DNA of 64,000 bases from CAIWHR01 sp963734575 (GTDB lineage Bacteria; Pseudomonadota; Gammaproteobacteria; Burkholderiales; Casimicrobiaceae): contig CAVTHT010000006.1 of assembly GCA_963734575.1 (NCBI GenBank), forward strand, positions 186,001 to 250,000. Direction: 5' to 3'. The notes under the pieces were generated by a model. The model did not search any database and was not told the DNA's origin. It saw only the letters and a program-made list of their open reading frames with translations. Shown piece by piece: positions 9,170 to 17,016 of the stretch (the first letter of the stretch is position 1; every line of letters starts with the position of its first letter). The translations under genes and the position numbers were made by a program.

Positions 9170-9248
9170 CGTTGCCGTGGGGCGGCAGCGGCATGCGCGC
9201 TGCAGTCCCGCCGGCAGCGAGTTCCTTGCGATCGTCCTGGAGACCCTC

Positions 9249-11039
9249 TTGAAACGCACCGACTACTGCGGCCGCATCGACCGCCGCTATCTTTCCCAGA
9301 CTGTCACCGTCATGGGATGGGTCCATCGCCGGCGCGACCACGGCGGGGTGATCTTCGTGGACCTGCGGGATCGCGAAGGCCTGGTGCAGGTGGTGTTCGA
9401 TCCCGATCGGGCCGAGATCTTCGCGAGCGCCGAGAAGCTCCGCAACGAGTTCGTGATCGCGGTGACCGGTCGCGTGCGCTCGCGTCCGGAAGGCACGATC
9501 AATCCGAACCTCCCGTCGGGCGAGATCGAGATCCTGGCGCAGGAACTCACGATCCTGAACGCCTCGCTCACGCCGCCGTTCCAGGTCGACGACGAGAATC
9601 TGTCGGAGACGGTGCGGCTCGAGAATCGCGTGCTGGACCTGCGCCGGCCGCAGATGCAACGGAACATGATGCTGCGCTATCGCACGGCGATGTCGGCGCG
9701 CCGGTATCTCGACGAGCACGGCTTCATCGACATCGAGACGCCGATTCTCTACAAGTCCACGCCCGAAGGCGCGCGCGAATTCCTGGTGCCTTCGCGCATC
9801 CACCATGGCCAGTTCTACGCCCTGCCGCAGTCGCCGCAGCTCTTCAAGCAGATGCTGATGATGGCCGGGTTCGACCGCTACTACCAGATCGTCAAGTGCT
9901 TCCGCGACGAGGACCTGCGCGCCGACCGCCAGCCCGAATTCACGCAGATCGACATCGAGACGTCGTTCCTGTCCGAGCAGGAGATCCGCGACCTCATGGA
10001 AGGGCTCGTGCGCGTCATGTTCCGCGATGCGCTCGGCGTCGAGCTGCCCGATCCATTCCCGGTGATGCAGTTTGCCGACGCGATGCGCGACTATGGCTCC
10101 GACAAGCCGGACCTGCGCGTGCCGCTCAAGCTCACCGAGCTCACGGACGTCATGAAGCAGGCCGAGTTCAAGGTGTTCCGCACGGCCGCGGAGATGCCGA
10201 ACGGCCGCGTCGCCGCACTGTGCATTCCCGGTGGCGGCTCGCTGTCGCGCAAGGAGATCGACGATTACGCGGCCTCCGTCGTCACGTTCGGTTCCCGCGG
10301 CCTCGCGTACATCAAGGTCAACGATGCCTCGAAGCCCAACGACGAGGGCCTGCAGTCGCCGATCGTGAAGTTCCTCTCGCAGGAGCTGCTGCAGACCATC
10401 CTCCAGCGCACCGGTGCGAAATCGGGCGACCTCATCTTCTTCAGCGCCGATCGCGAGAAGGTCGTCAACGACAGCCTCGGCGCGCTGCGGCAGCGCATCG
10501 GCCACGAGCGCGGGCTCGCCGAAGCCGGGTGGAAGCCGCTGTGGGTCGTCGACTTCCCGATGTTCGAGCAGGACGACGCCACCGGCACGTGGGCCGCGCG
10601 CCATCACCCGTTCACCGCGCCCAAGGACGGGCACGAGGAGCTCTTCTCCGCCGATCCCGGCCGCGCGATCGCCAAGGCGTACGACGTCGTGTTGAACGGC
10701 TGGGAGATCGGCGGCGGCTCCGTGCGGATCCATCGCCAGGACGTCCAGGCGAAGGTGTTCGCGGCCCTGAAGATCAGTGCCGAGGACCAGCGCAGGAAAT
10801 TCGGCTTTCTCCTCGACGCGCTCCAATATGGCGCGCCACCGCACGGCGGCATCGCGTTCGGGCTGGATCGCATCGTCGCGCTCATGACCGGTGCGGAATC
10901 GATCCGCGACGTGATTGCGTTCCCCAAAACCCAACGCGGTCAGGACCTTCTCGTCAATGCGCCGACGCCTGTGCCGGAGCAACAGTTGCGCGACCTGCAC
11001 ATTCGCGTGCGGGCGTCGGACGCGGCCAAGGTGGCGTGA
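9249..11039 (+). CDS. aspS: aspartyl-tRNA synthetase
   Basis: The 596-residue class II synthetase charges tRNA-Asp (and tRNA-Asn in non-discriminating types). The N-terminal OB anticodon-binding domain (about 15-105, GWVHRRRDHGGVIFVDLRDREG) is followed by the catalytic domain. This holds QSPQLFKQMLMM, class II motif 2 (FRDEDLRADRQPEFTQID), the bacterial GAD insertion (about 290-410) and motif 3 (GIAFGLDRIVALMTG). The start is a TTG at 9249, chosen because MKRTDYCG matches the usual family opening; an upstream start at 9177 would add 24 unconserved residues. Length is normal for bacterial AspRS. Whether it is Asp-specific cannot be told from sequence reading alone. Confidence 0.95.
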   Translation: MKRTDYCGRIDRRYLSQTVTVMGWVHRRRDHGGVIFVDLRDREGLVQVVFDPDRAEIFASAEKLRNEFVIAVTGRVRSRPEGTINPNLPSGEIEILAQELTILNASLTPPFQVDDENLSETVRLENRVLDLRRPQMQRNMMLRYRTAMSARRYLDEHGFIDIETPILYKSTPEGAREFLVPSRIHHGQFYALPQSPQLFKQMLMMAGFDRYYQIVKCFRDEDLRADRQPEFTQIDIETSFLSEQEIRDLMEGLVRVMFRDALGVELPDPFPVMQFADAMRDYGSDKPDLRVPLKLTELTDVMKQAEFKVFRTAAEMPNGRVAALCIPGGGSLSRKEIDDYAASVVTFGSRGLAYIKVNDASKPNDEGLQSPIVKFLSQELLQTILQRTGAKSGDLIFFSADREKVVNDSLGALRQRIGHERGLAEAGWKPLWVVDFPMFEQDDATGTWAARHHPFTAPKDGHEELFSADPGRAIAKAYDVVLNGWEIGGGSVRIHRQDVQAKVFAALKISAEDQRRKFGFLLDALQYGAPPHGGIAFGLDRIVALMTGAESIRDVIAFPKTQRGQDLLVNAPTPVPEQQLRDLHIRVRASDAAKVA

Positions 11040-11040
11040 C

Positions 11041-11421
11041 GTGCGCGCAGTCCTGCGCTGGCTGGTCGTCGCGCTGGCGGCGCTCGGTGTCGCTGGTGCT
11101 GCGCTCGATGCGGCCGCCCGGTCGCCGGCGAGCAGTGGCGAGATCGCACTGCAGCAGCTGCCGACCGAAGCGCGGGACGTGTATGCCCGCATCCACGCCG
11201 GCGGCCCGTTCCGGTACGATCGTGACGGCGTGGTGTTCGGCAACCGTGAACGGCTACTGCCGTCGCATCCGCGCGGGTACTATCACGAGTACACGGTGCC
11301 CACGGCCGGCGAGCGCACACGCGGCGCGCGGCGCATCGTGTGCGGCGGCGAGAAGCAGGTGCCCGAGGCCTGCTTCTATACCAACGATCACTACCGCTCG
11401 TTCCGAAGGATCCGCCCATGA
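11041..11421 (+). CDS. secreted guanyl-specific ribonuclease (RNase Sa/barnase family)
   Basis: This 126-residue protein has a GTG start and an N-terminal signal peptide or anchor (about residues 1-27, LRWLVVALAALGVAGAALDAAA). The microbial ribonuclease fold follows, with the RNase Sa-like signature YYHEYTVPTAGERTRGARRI and DHYRSF. By alignment with RNase Sa, the catalytic glutamate is E83, the phosphate-binding arginines are R94 and R98, and the catalytic histidine is H117. All are present, so the enzyme should be active: it cleaves single-stranded RNA 3' to guanosine outside the cytoplasm. Two cysteines (C101, C111) could form a disulfide. Its stop overlaps the ATG of a barstar-like inhibitor gene (ATGA), matching a nuclease-inhibitor pair. 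Confidence 0.9.
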   Translation: MRAVLRWLVVALAALGVAGAALDAAARSPASSGEIALQQLPTEARDVYARIHAGGPFRYDRDGVVFGNRERLLPSHPRGYYHEYTVPTAGERTRGARRIVCGGEKQVPEACFYTNDHYRSFRRIRP

Positions 11422-11807
11422 AGGTTCCCGATCTCAGCGATCTCGAGCAGGCGGGTGTGCACGCCTGGACCGGTGATGCGCACGCGCTGGCGAATGCCGC
11501 GGCGACAAGCGGTCTCAAGTACCTGGTCGCCGACCTGCACGGCGTGAACTCCAAGGCCGAGCTTATGACCGCGCTCGACAAGGGTCTCAAGCTGCCGCCG
11601 CACTTCGGCGCCAACTGGGATGCGCTCGCCGATTCGCTCGAGGACGACGACTGGCTGCATCACACGGGAGCGGTCGTATTCCTGCAGCACGCGGCGCCTT
11701 ACCGCAAGGCCCACGCGCAGGACTGGTCCACGCTGGAGGACATCCTCGCCGAGGCGGCCGACTACTGGCGCGAACTGCGCAAGCCCTTCTGGGTGTTCGT
11801 GCACTGA
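11418..11807 (+). CDS. barstar-like ribonuclease inhibitor
   Basis: The 129-residue protein shows the barstar pattern: a strand/loop ADLHGVNSKAELMTALDKGLKLPPHFG, then the signature GANWDALADSLEDDDWL, and a C-terminal KPFWVFVH strand. Barstar binds the active site of barnase-type RNases in the cytoplasm and protects the producer cell until the enzyme is exported. It has no signal peptide, as expected. Translation is coupled to the preceding RNase gene through an ATGA overlap at 11418-11421, so inhibitor and enzyme are made together. Barstar homologues without a known partner are common in proteobacteria; here the partner is adjacent. Confidence 0.9.
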   Translation: MKVPDLSDLEQAGVHAWTGDAHALANAAATSGLKYLVADLHGVNSKAELMTALDKGLKLPPHFGANWDALADSLEDDDWLHHTGAVVFLQHAAPYRKAHAQDWSTLEDILAEAADYWRELRKPFWVFVH

Positions 11808-11841
11808 CGAAGCATCGTGCGCAGGGCGCACGACGGCAAGC

Positions 11842-12312
11842 ATGGGCGGTCACAAGGTTCCCATCTCGACGCTGGTGCTCGTGTACACGCCGGACCTGCG
11901 CGTGCTTTTGCTGGAGCGGGCCGACTTTCCCGAGCACTGGCAATCGGTAACCGGCAGCCAGGAGCATGGCGAAACGCTCCTGCAGACGGCACGACGCGAG
12001 CTCATCGAGGAAACCGGCATCGATGCCGATCATTACGGCGGGCTCGTCGACTGGAGCATCTCGAACGCGTACGAGATCTACAAGCAATGGCGTCACCGCT
12101 ATCCCGAGGGCATCACGCACAATACCGAGCACGTGTTCGGCCTCGAGGTGCCCGAGCCCGTGCCGGTGACCATCGCTCCGCGCGAGCACCTTCGTTACGC
12201 GTGGCTGCCGTGGCGCGAGGCCGCGGCACGCTGCTTTTCCTGGACCAACCGCGACGCGATCCTGCTCCTGCCGGAGAAGGTTCGCGCACGCAACGCGAGT
12301 GCACCCACATGA
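11842..12312 (+). CDS. nudB: dihydroneopterin triphosphate diphosphatase (Nudix)
   Basis: The 156-residue Nudix hydrolase has a perfect Nudix box over residues 38-60 (G38, E44, R52, E53, E56, E57, G59). Family-specific segments include FPEHWQSVTGSQEHGE and the downstream THNTEHVFGLEVP and EHLRYAWLPWREA, which match NudB. NudB removes pyrophosphate from dihydroneopterin triphosphate in folate synthesis. In many betaproteobacteria nudB lies directly downstream of aspS, as here apart from the inserted RNase/barstar pair. The ATG at 11842 begins the family's conserved start. Its stop overlaps the next gene's ATG. Confidence 0.9.
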   Translation: MGGHKVPISTLVLVYTPDLRVLLLERADFPEHWQSVTGSQEHGETLLQTARRELIEETGIDADHYGGLVDWSISNAYEIYKQWRHRYPEGITHNTEHVFGLEVPEPVPVTIAPREHLRYAWLPWREAAARCFSWTNRDAILLLPEKVRARNASAPT

Positions 12313-13034
12313 CCGCAGCACGATCCCTCCGCGCCGCTCTGCTCGCCATCGCGATCGCAGCGCCCGTCCCCTCGATGGCGCAAGCGCAAGCCCCGTTGTC
12401 GTCACAGGCCGTGAGCGTGAATGCCGCGGCGACTGCGAGCGTGGCCAACGATCGCGTGCAGGCGTGGGTACGCGCCGAGGCGGACAACGCCGATGCCGCT
12501 GCCGCGGCCTCGCAGGTCAATGCGGCGATCGCGAAGGGGCTCGCCCGCGCGAAGGCAACCGCGGGCCTGACGGTCGCGACGTCGGGCTACTCGACGCAAC
12601 AGATCACCGAGAAGGGACGCCCGCTGCGCTGGCGCGTCACGCAGCTGATCACGATCACCGCGACCGACTTTCCTGCGCTCGCGGGCCTCCTCACGCGCCT
12701 GCAGGAGCAGGACGGGCTGCTGCTCACCGGCATGAGCTTCTCGCTCTCGCCCAATGCGCGCGAGCAGGCGGAACGCACGCTGATCCAGCAGGCGATTCGC
12801 GGCTGGCAGACACGAGCGCAGATCGCCGCAGCGGCACTCGGGTTCGACGCGTGGAAGCCCGGTCACCTCACGGTGCAGTCGAACGACGGCGGCCGCGTGT
12901 ACCCGACGATGCGCGCCGCCGGCATGAGTGCGAGCGCCGATTTCGCGCCGGTGAACGTCGAAGCCGGCGTGACGGAAGTCACCGTGACCGTGAGCGGCGA
13001 CGCGGTGCTCGATTCGGCGCGACCGGTGCGCTGA
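12309..13034 (+). CDS. periplasmic SIMPL-domain (DUF541) protein
   Basis: The 241-residue protein has a signal peptide (about residues 1-26, ending MAQAQ) and one SIMPL/DUF541 domain. Typical features are the VSVNAAATASVANDRVQAWVRAEADN strand, the helix with INxxIAKGLAxAK character, and the YSTQQITEKGRPLRWRVTQLITIT segment. C-terminally, MRAAGMSASADFAPVNVEAGVTEVTVTVSG is the usual ending. SIMPL proteins are periplasmic or outer-membrane-associated, with poorly defined roles in stress or signalling. Start codon overlaps the nudB stop (ATGA). Confidence 0.88.
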   Translation: MTAARSLRAALLAIAIAAPVPSMAQAQAPLSSQAVSVNAAATASVANDRVQAWVRAEADNADAAAAASQVNAAIAKGLARAKATAGLTVATSGYSTQQITEKGRPLRWRVTQLITITATDFPALAGLLTRLQEQDGLLLTGMSFSLSPNAREQAERTLIQQAIRGWQTRAQIAAAALGFDAWKPGHLTVQSNDGGRVYPTMRAAGMSASADFAPVNVEAGVTEVTVTVSGDAVLDSARPVR

Positions 13035-13115
13035 AACGCGGGCCGGCGTCGCGCGTCACAGCGCGTGCACTGCACTCAGGCCGGCGCATCGAATCGCTCA
13101 ACCCTAGGGTGAGTT

Positions 13116-13277
13116 GCGGGCAGGGGCGCATCCCGGCTTCGCTCCGGTTCGCCGCAACCATCGGGTGCGCTGCGGGCAGGGGCGCACCCCGGCTTCGCTC
13201 CGGTTCGCCGCAACCATCGGGTGCAGCTGCGGGCAGGGGCGCACCCCGGCTTCGCTCCGGTTCGCCGCAACCATGCA
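13116..13277. repeat. three tandem copies of a 56-57-base GC-rich repeat
   Basis: Copies start at 13116, 13172 and 13229, each opening GCGGGCAGGGGCGCA and running through CCGGCTTCGCTCCGG to CCGCAACCAT. Copies are nearly identical, differing by one or two substitutions and a short length change at the junctions. Read on the minus strand each copy could encode VAANRSEAGVRPCPQ, but there is no gene context. This looks like an intergenic tandem duplication. Confidence 0.85.
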
Positions 13278-13654
13278 CTCCTGTGGGTCCCGGCGCAGCG
13301 CGGGGTCGTGACCCAACACGCCCCGGGCGCCGCGCCACCCACGACGGAGCGCGCGGCTCAAGTCGCATTGCCGGGACGCGCCCCTGCCCGCATCGACCGC
13401 TGTCGCTTCATCGTCGCTCGCAACACCGAACCGATGAGCGCAGGAGTCGCGCTGCATCGTCGACATCGTGGCGCGGATGGGCGACGGCGACGCGACAACC
13501 GCACGCGCGAGGCGGTCGCTGCGGGGCATGGCGACGTTGGCGCAGTCGGTGGAGCGCGGGTGGCGAGCGTGCCGTCCGCTCGTGGGTTGAGCGGCGGCCC
13601 GCGAGCCGGGCACCCGCGCCACCGACGCGATTGCGCCACCCGGAGCCGTGCCCC

Positions 13655-13764
13655 GCAGCGGCCGTCTCGCAGCTAATGCGCAAGCGCACCGCAGTGGCCG
13701 TCTCGCAGCTGACGCGCAAACGCGCCACAGCGGCGGCCTCGCAGCTGACGCGCAAAACAAAAGG
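13655..13764. repeat. three degenerate copies of a 36-base repeat
   Basis: The unit, GCGGCCGTCTCGCAGCT plus a downstream CGCGCAA-like half, recurs three times at a 36-base period, giving a 12-residue repeat (AVAVSQLTRKRT-like) in one plus-strand frame. The last copy abuts the pnp terminator. Copies differ at several positions. No function is apparent. Confidence 0.6.
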
Positions 13765-13782
13765 GCCCGCGAACGGGCCCTT
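13754..13782 (-). terminator. intrinsic terminator of pnp
   Basis: An inverted repeat AAGGGCCCG / CGGGCCCTT (13761-13782) is followed on the minus strand by TTTTGTTTTG. It lies about 25 bases after the pnp stop, the expected place for a rho-independent terminator of rpsO-pnp. Confidence 0.85.
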
Positions 13783-13804
13783 CTGGTCATGACTGCTGCA
13801 GGCT

Positions 13805-15943
13805 TCAGCTCGCCGGCGTGGCCGGCGTCTCGGCCGGTGCAGGTGCCGGTGCCGCAGCATCTTCCGCGGCGGCCTTCATCGACAGCCGCAGGCGACCCTT
13901 GTCGTCGGCTTCCAGCACCTTCACGCGCACGACCTGGCCTTCCTTCACGTAATCGGAGACCTGGTTGACGCGCTCCTTGGCGATCTGCGAGATGTGCAGC
14001 AGGCCGTCCTTGCCCGGCAGTACCTGCACGATCGCGCCGAAGTCGAGCAGGCGCAGCACCGTGCCTTCGTAGATCCTGCCAACTTCCACCTCGGCAGTGA
14101 TCTCCTCGATGCGCTTGCGTGCGGCATTGCACGCGTCGGCGTTCACGGAGGCGATCGTCACCATGCCGTCGTCCTGGATGTCGATCGTGGTGCCCGTCTC
14201 CTCGGTGAGCGCGCGGATGACCGCCCCGCCCTTGCCGATCACGTCGCGGATCTTCTCGGGGTTGATCTTGAACGTCATCATGCGCGGCGCGTGCTGCGAG
14301 ACCTCGGTGCGCGCATGCGGCAGCGCCTGCTGCATGAGATGCAGGATGTGCAGCCGGCCTTCACGCGCCTGCGACAGCGCGACGCCCATGATCTCCTTGG
14401 TGATGCCCTGGATCTTGATGTCCATCTGCAGCGCCGTCACGCCGCGATCGGTGCCCGCGACCTTGAAGTCCATGTCGCCGAGGTGATCCTCGTCACCGAG
14501 GATGTCGGTCAGCACTGCGAAACGATTGCCTTCCTTGATCAGGCCCATCGCGATGCCGGCGACGTGCGCCTTCATCGGTACGCCGGCATCCATGAGAGCG
14601 AGGCTGCCGCCACAGACCGAGGCCATCGACGACGAGCCGTTGGATTCGGTGATCTCCGAAACGACGCGCATCGAATACGCGAAGTCCTCGGCCGTGGGCA
14701 ACACCGCGAGCAACGCGCGCTTCGCCAGCCGGCCGTGGCCGATCTCGCGCCGCTTGGGCGTGCCGACGCGGCCGGTCTCGCCGGTCGCGTACGGGGGCAT
14801 GTTGTAGTGGAGCATGAAGCGATCGGTGTACTCGCCCATCAATGCGTCGACGCGCTGCTCGTCACGGGCCGTGCCGAGCGTCGCCACGACCAGGGCCTGC
14901 GTTTCGCCGCGGGTGAAGAGTGCCGAGCCGTGCGTGCGGGGCAGCACACCCGTGCGGATCGTGATCGGACGCACCGTCCGCGTGTCGCGGCCATCGATGC
15001 GCGGCTCGCCGCCGAGGATCTGGCTGCGCACGATCTTGGCCTCGAGCTCGTGCAGGAAATCGCGCACTTCGTTCGCATAGCCGGGCGCAGCATCGGCGGG
15101 GATGCACTCGGCTTCGACCTTCACGCCGATCTCGCGCAACCGCTGCTGGCGCGCCTGCTTCTGGCGCAGTCCATAGGCCTCGCGCAGCCCGGCCTCGGCG
15201 CACGCGGTGACCTGGTCGATCATCGCCTGGTTCTTGGCCGGTGCCTGCCAGTCCCACAGCGGCTTGCCACCGGCTTCGACGAGCTCATGGATCAGGTTGA
15301 TGACGGCCTGCTGCTGCTCGTGGCCGAACACGACTGCACCGAGCATCACCTCCTCGGAGAGCTCGTCGGCTTCGGACTCGACCATCAGCACTGCAGCTTC
15401 GGTGCCGGCGACGATCAGGTTGAGCTTCGATTCCGTGAGCTCGGTCTTCGTCGGGTTGAGCACGTAGTTGCCGTTCAGGTAGCCGACACGCGCCGCGCCG
15501 ATCGGGCCATTGAAAGGCACGCCCGAGAGCATCAAGGCGGCGGAGGCGCCGATCATGGCCGGCACGTCCGGATCGATCTCCGGATCGACCGACATCACGG
15601 TGGCGATGACCTGCACCTCGTTGTAGAAGCCATCGGGAAAGAGCGGCCGGATGGGACGGTCGATGAGGCGCGACGTGAGCGTCTCCTTCTCGGAGGGACG
15701 GCCCTCGCGCTTGAAGAAGCCGCCGGGAATCTTGCCCGCGGCGTAGGTCTTCTCCTGGTAATCGACGGTCAGCGGGAAGAAGTCCTGGCCAGGCCGCGCG
15801 GACTTGGCAGCGACGGCGGTGACCAGCACGACGGTATCGTCGAGCGATACGAGGACGGCGCCGCCGGCCTGGCGGGCGATTTCGCCCGTTTCAAGCGTCA
15901 GCGTGTGCCGGCCGTAGGGAATGGTTTTCTTGATTGGGTTCAC
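13805..15943 (-). CDS. pnp: polyribonucleotide nucleotidyltransferase (PNPase)
   Basis: The 712-residue enzyme degrades RNA 3' to 5' by phosphorolysis and is part of the RNA degradosome. Domains in order: RNase PH domain 1 (about 10-145, including FFPLTVDYQEKTYAAGKIPGGFFKREGRPSE), helical domain, RNase PH domain 2 (about 315-540, with FTRGETQALV and the catalytic-region KVAGTDRGVTALQMDIKIQG), KH domain (about 550-610, IGKGGAVIRALTEETG), and S1 domain (about 620-690, LPGKDGLLHISQI). A short Ala/Pro-rich tail ends it. Start is GTG at 15943 (MNPIKKT). It follows rpsO on the same strand, the conserved rpsO-pnp order. Confidence 0.97.
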   Translation of the reverse strand: MNPIKKTIPYGRHTLTLETGEIARQAGGAVLVSLDDTVVLVTAVAAKSARPGQDFFPLTVDYQEKTYAAGKIPGGFFKREGRPSEKETLTSRLIDRPIRPLFPDGFYNEVQVIATVMSVDPEIDPDVPAMIGASAALMLSGVPFNGPIGAARVGYLNGNYVLNPTKTELTESKLNLIVAGTEAAVLMVESEADELSEEVMLGAVVFGHEQQQAVINLIHELVEAGGKPLWDWQAPAKNQAMIDQVTACAEAGLREAYGLRQKQARQQRLREIGVKVEAECIPADAAPGYANEVRDFLHELEAKIVRSQILGGEPRIDGRDTRTVRPITIRTGVLPRTHGSALFTRGETQALVVATLGTARDEQRVDALMGEYTDRFMLHYNMPPYATGETGRVGTPKRREIGHGRLAKRALLAVLPTAEDFAYSMRVVSEITESNGSSSMASVCGGSLALMDAGVPMKAHVAGIAMGLIKEGNRFAVLTDILGDEDHLGDMDFKVAGTDRGVTALQMDIKIQGITKEIMGVALSQAREGRLHILHLMQQALPHARTEVSQHAPRMMTFKINPEKIRDVIGKGGAVIRALTEETGTTIDIQDDGMVTIASVNADACNAARKRIEEITAEVEVGRIYEGTVLRLLDFGAIVQVLPGKDGLLHISQIAKERVNQVSDYVKEGQVVRVKVLEADDKGRLRLSMKAAAEDAAAPAPAPAETPATPAS

Positions 15944-16124
15944 AGTGTCCTCGGATTCCGGAAATGCGATGGCCGCGCTCGACAGGCGCGGCCATCACGT
16001 TGTGCAGAGACGAAAGGCGATGCGGGCGTCGGGTCCAGCGCGGCAGGCAATCGTGGCATCGTGTTCGCGCAGCAAGGGGATGGACCTGCGCGACCGAAGC
16101 GCGGCCGCGCCTGCGCTCGGGTGT

Positions 16125-16394
16125 TTACTTGCGCAGCCCGAGCTTTTCGATCAGGGAACGATAGCTGTCCGCGTTGCGCGACTTGAGATAGTCGAGAAGC
16201 TTGCGGCGGCGCGACACCATGCGCAGCAAACCGCGGCGCGAATGATGGTCCTTCGTGTTGGCCTTGAAATGATCGGTGAGGCCGTTGATGCGAGCGGTGA
16301 GGAGTGCGATCTGCACTTCCGGCGAGCCGGTATCGCCGGTGCCCCGCTGATGGTCGGCGATGACTTTCGCCTTCTCTTGCACGGTGACTGCCAT
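16125..16394 (-). CDS. rpsO: 30S ribosomal protein S15
   Basis: The 89-residue protein is full length for S15, which binds 16S rRNA early in small-subunit assembly. It carries the family signatures GDTGSPEVQIALLTARINGLTDHFK, KDHHSRRGLLRMVSRRRKLLDYLK and the ending SYRSLIEKLGLRK. It lies about 180 bases upstream of pnp on the same strand, with a good sigma70 promoter 44 bases upstream of its start. In E. coli S15 represses its own translation; no equivalent leader structure was checked here. Confidence 0.97.
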   Translation of the reverse strand: MAVTVQEKAKVIADHQRGTGDTGSPEVQIALLTARINGLTDHFKANTKDHHSRRGLLRMVSRRRKLLDYLKSRNADSYRSLIEKLGLRK

Positions 16395-16437
16395 TTGCTG
16401 TCGTCCTTGTATCGCGTCTTGTCCAGTGAAGAGTGGA

Positions 16438-16467
16438 ATTATAGCCCGAAAAAGGCTTACTTTTCAA
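16438..16467 (-). promoter_or_regulatory. sigma70 promoter of rpsO-pnp
   Basis: On the minus strand TTGAAA (16462-16467) is followed after 18 bases by TATAAT (16438-16443). Transcription would start near 16431, giving a leader of about 37 bases before the rpsO ATG. Confidence 0.75.
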
Positions 16468-16709
16468 TTCACAAGCCGGGGCGAGGACCGTGGCCGCGCG
16501 CATCCCCGCGTGCCCGCCGGGCGCGTGGCGAGCCGACGGCGGTGCACCATTCCGGTCCGGGTCGCGGCGGACTCCCGCCGTCGCTACAATAGCGGCCGCG
16601 GCAGCCGAGCCCCGCTCTGCACGACCGGAAGGCTGCGCGCATGCTGCGTCCCGCCTCCCCCCAACCACTGCGCCCATCGAGTTTCGGGCGCGCTCCGGCC
16701 GAATCGACC

Positions 16710-16977
16710 ATGCGCACCGCCCTGACCGCCGTTGTCCTCAGCTTGGGGGCGCTTGCCGCCGGCGCGATCGGGCCCATCTCGCCCGTCTCGCCCTGGATGC
16801 CCGCGGGCGATCCCGGCACTGGGGTCACGCTCTGGCTGCTCTACATCGGTCCGGACCTGCTCCTGCCCGTTCACCTCGGCTATCGGCGCTGCGATCGGGG
16901 TGGTGCTGATGTTCTGGCAACGTTTCCTCGGCTGGGGTCGCCGTCTGTGGCGGATCGTGACCCGCCGCAAGGACTGA
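16710..16977 (+). CDS. small membrane protein, unknown (one frameshift)
   Basis: The start at 16710 gives MRTALTAVVLSLGALAAG and then GVTLWLLYIGPDLLLPV; the second half is read after a frame change near 16870-16890 as TSAIGAAIGVVLMFWQRFLGWGRRLWRIVTRRKD. Joined, this is about 88 residues with a signal-like first helix, a second hydrophobic helix and a basic C-terminal tail. The GPDxLLP segment followed by a glycine-rich helix and WRxVTRRK suggests a conserved small inner-membrane protein, but I do not recognise a named family. It sits immediately upstream of the sulfotransferase-sulfatase gene on the same strand and may be co-transcribed. Confidence 0.55.
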
Positions 16978-17016
16978 TCCCTTCATGTCGCCGAACATCC
17001 GGCCGCGCGCCGGTCG

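Larger units (their letters stand above)
13035..13804. other. gene-free region with two tandem-repeat arrays
   Basis: About 770 bases between the SIMPL gene and pnp. Many frames stay open because of GC content, but none shows a recognisable protein or a good ribosome binding site. Two repeat arrays (13116-13277 and about 13655-13764) and the pnp terminator are the only structure I see. Confidence 0.6.

Noticed and set aside
11041..11807. RNase/barstar as a contact-dependent inhibition or type VI effector pair
   Set aside because: There is no delivery domain, no CdiA/Rhs or VgrG neighbour; the RNase has only its own signal peptide.
13116..13277. Possible CRISPR array
   Set aside because: Units are directly tandem with no distinct spacers, are too long and there are no cas genes.
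13104..13800. Hypothetical proteins on either strand in the gene-free interval
   Set aside because: They are low-complexity translations of the repeats with no ribosome binding sites or family matches; overlapping frames are open in all directions.
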